The notes under the pieces are model-generated. The model was not told the origin of the DNA. It saw only the letters and a program-made list of their open reading frames with translations, and searched no databases. 15,341 nt of DNA from JAHFOW01 sp964370795 (GTDB lineage Bacteria > Planctomycetota > Brocadiia > Brocadiales > Brocadiaceae). The translations under genes and the position numbers were made by a program. Shown in pieces: positions 13,594 to 15,341 of the stretch. The stretch's first letter is position 1; each line of letters opens with the position of its first letter. Location of the stretch: contig CAYJME010000061.1 of the NCBI GenBank assembly GCA_964370795.1, positions 1 through 15,341 of the forward strand. The letters run 5' to 3'.

Positions 13594-15341
13594 CTATGAG
13601 TGCTTCTGTGCCCAGCGGAGATGGAGGGTGTCGAGCTTGTAATGATGCAATACCTGTACCTTATGTTCGGGGAAGCCGAGGAAGTTGCTGAAGTAAAACA
13701 GGAATACCAGCAGCGTGTCCAATTTAATGATAAAGAATCCTTTCACGACCATATAAGGTGCAACCTGCGCAGTATAGTGGATGAGATATTCCCAAGCCAG
13801 GACAATGCCGAGACCCGGCACACCCACAATGGCGAGACCGAGGATAAACAACAGTAAGTTCGACAAGGTGGTACGGGAGAGCTTCGCGGTATAGCTCAGA
13901 TGATTCTCGTTTCCATTTGAGGGGGCACGTACGGAGAAGAATACAAGTCCCGCAAAGGCAAGGACGAGAACACCTATCGACACCCAATAAAGCAGATTTG
14001 ACGCGTCCATATACTTTGACAAGAGCAATACGTGTTCAATTCCTACCGTGCCCGCGGAGCAAGCGAGTGACACGAAAAACATGCCCACTTTGCGGATATT
14101 ATAGAAGCACAGCGCAGTGAAACCCACCGCCAGCGCCAGCAATATCTCATCTCTGGCGTAGAAGTATTTCCAGTTGATAATGAAGGCCATGACGGTATTC
14201 CCACTGCCGTCACCGATATATTTCGCGTTGAAAAGATTCCTGTCGAGAAGGAAAATCACGATGCTGAAGACTGCCCATGCCGCAGCAACCATGATGGTGA
14301 AGCGTCTCGCCGCTTTCTTGTCATAACGCAGGAATTTCAGACCGAGAAACTGATCGATAAAGTTGAAGGATTGTGTGAAAAAACCAAACTCGTTGATCGT
14401 GAGCGAGTACATCCGGTTTCGAAACCATTCGGGCAGCAGCGCTTTGAAGTGTTTCCCGGTGTGCGTCTTCCTGGGCCGCCGTGTCTCCATGGTGTGGTAA
14501 AGGTGGAGCAACGATGGCGTGCGCAAGAACTCAAAGGTGCGATAGATTCCGTGGGACACCGCGTGAACCAGAGCCAGGTTGTAAAATCCGAGGAATATCT
14601 CGATGTATATGATGGCTAACTGTGTTACGGTGGCATACGCAATGGTATTCTTGGCGTCGGAAACCTGCCGGCTCATGTGGGTTGTGACGAAGGCAGAAAA
14701 CAAACAAATGGCAATCGCAAAAGCGATGGCATTGGCCGGATGTGAGATTGACCACACTTCAGGCCAGTACGTCAGAAGAGACCACTCCTTTGGCCAGAAG
14801 CGCAGGAGAAGAAAAATAGGGATATGGGTAGATAATGATCCATAGAAAACCGCACTTGATGGCGTGGGTCCCTCCATAGCCCGCGACAGCCATATCCACG
14901 GGAAAATACCTGACTTGAAGAAGCATGCAATAATCAATAAGACCATCGCCCACTCGCAGTCATGTTTCTCCAGAACCAATGCCAGCTTAGTAATGTCTTC
15001 GGTGTGGAAGAAGAGCAGCAGCACGATCAGGGAGCACAAGAAGACATCTCCAAACTCGTAAATAAACAACACCCGCATGGCGTTCTTGAGCGGATTGGAA
15101 CGATGCTCATAGAAAGAGATAAGAAGCACTGAAGAAAAGCCTAGAAGCTCCCAACCCATGAAAAAAAAGGTGGAGCCGGAACTGAGAACAATAAGCTTTA
15201 TGGACAAATGAAAGATAAAATAGAGGGAAAAGAACTTATGATAATACGCATCGCGGTGCAGGTAGAAGAGAGAAAAGTGACCGATGACCGCAATGATGGT
15301 CGTCGTGAATGCCAAAAAGACAAACGTAAGGAGGTCCCAAT
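13594..15341 (-). CDS. NuoL/DabB-like proton-conducting membrane protein (5' partial)
   Basis: At least 582 codons, open to the window edge; a TTG at 15315 is only the first possible start seen, and the frame continues upstream, so the start is outside. It is a multi-helix membrane protein of the NuoL/MrpA/DabB antiporter-like family. Seen: MGWELLGFSSVLLISFYEHR, FKSGIFPWIWLSRAMEGPTPSSAVFYGSLS (conserved Lys and the GPTP turn) and SDAKNTIAYATVTQLAIIYIEI. The stretch LVHAVSHGIYRTFEFLRTPSLLH, with Arg in place of the NuoL Lys, resembles DabB proteins, partners of DabA in dissolved-inorganic-carbon uptake. A long C-terminal extension (about 300 residues) has further helices and a GVPGLG...WEYLIH stretch. 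No dabA-like gene follows downstream; upstream is unseen. By eye its GC content is higher than that of its neighbours. Confidence 0.75.
   Translation of the reverse strand, partial: WDLLTFVFLAFTTTIIAVIGHFSLFYLHRDAYYHKFFSLYFIFHLSIKLIVLSSGSTFFFMGWELLGFSSVLLISFYEHRSNPLKNAMRVLFIYEFGDVFLCSLIVLLLFFHTEDITKLALVLEKHDCEWAMVLLIIACFFKSGIFPWIWLSRAMEGPTPSSAVFYGSLSTHIPIFLLLRFWPKEWSLLTYWPEVWSISHPANAIAFAIAICLFSAFVTTHMSRQVSDAKNTIAYATVTQLAIIYIEIFLGFYNLALVHAVSHGIYRTFEFLRTPSLLHLYHTMETRRPRKTHTGKHFKALLPEWFRNRMYSLTINEFGFFTQSFNFIDQFLGLKFLRYDKKAARRFTIMVAAAWAVFSIVIFLLDRNLFNAKYIGDGSGNTVMAFIINWKYFYARDEILLALAVGFTALCFYNIRKVGMFFVSLACSAGTVGIEHVLLLSKYMDASNLLYWVSIGVLVLAFAGLVFFSVRAPSNGNENHLSYTAKLSRTTLSNLLLFILGLAIVGVPGLGIVLAWEYLIHYTAQVAPYMVVKGFFIIKLDTLLVFLFYFSNFLGFPEHKVQVLHHYKLDTLHLRWAQKHS

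Overview
The window is about 15.3 kb of AT-leaning bacterial DNA from a scaffold, with one run of ten Ns at 7573-7582. It holds envelope metal-handling genes, a c-type cytochrome with eight CXXCH heme sites, a cation-pumping P-type ATPase, a glycogen-synthesis gene and part of a NuoL/DabB-like membrane protein. Abundant multiheme cytochrome, copper proteins and glycogen synthesis would fit an anammox planctomycete (Brocadiales). This is inference from gene content; no rRNA or marker gene is present to settle it.

Left region (1-4113), a copper/heavy-metal module on the plus strand. A decayed RelE/ParE-type toxin gene (about 47-295) comes first. Next are a lipoprotein with a heavy-metal-binding CPMH...CPQCGM domain (321-680) and, overlapping it by 4 bases, a TolC/CusC-type outer-membrane lipoprotein (677-2131). 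A Tat-exported multicopper oxidase (2309-3586) and an exported YHS-domain protein (3760-4113) follow. The inner-membrane and adaptor parts of a Cus-type pump (CusA, CusB) are absent here. A promoter-like site and three copies of an ACAT...TGTAA repeat precede the YHS gene.

Middle region (4198-8055). An exported YVTN-type beta-propeller protein is followed by a strong palindrome and then an octaheme cytochrome with an N-terminal carboxypeptidase-regulatory-like domain. The cytochrome is broken into two frames at an exact tandem duplication of the 8-mer TTAAAAAA (6873-6888). Removing one copy restores a single 622-codon frame. After the N gap come two very small exported proteins: a 47-residue lipoprotein ending in GGGCGH, and a 35-residue protein that matches only the leader of the YHS protein.

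Right region (8108-15341). A radical SAM protein with a SPASM-like C-terminus lies just upstream of a P2-type cation ATPase, which ends at a long terminator hairpin. Convergent to these, on the minus strand, are glgC (ADP-glucose pyrophosphorylase) and a NuoL/DabB-like proton-conducting membrane protein whose 5' end runs off the window.

Most telling points: the 8-bp duplication that splits the octaheme cytochrome, the triple repeat upstream of the YHS gene, the shared leader of the YHS protein and the 35-residue protein, and several palindromes or short repeats between genes that look like dispersed elements.
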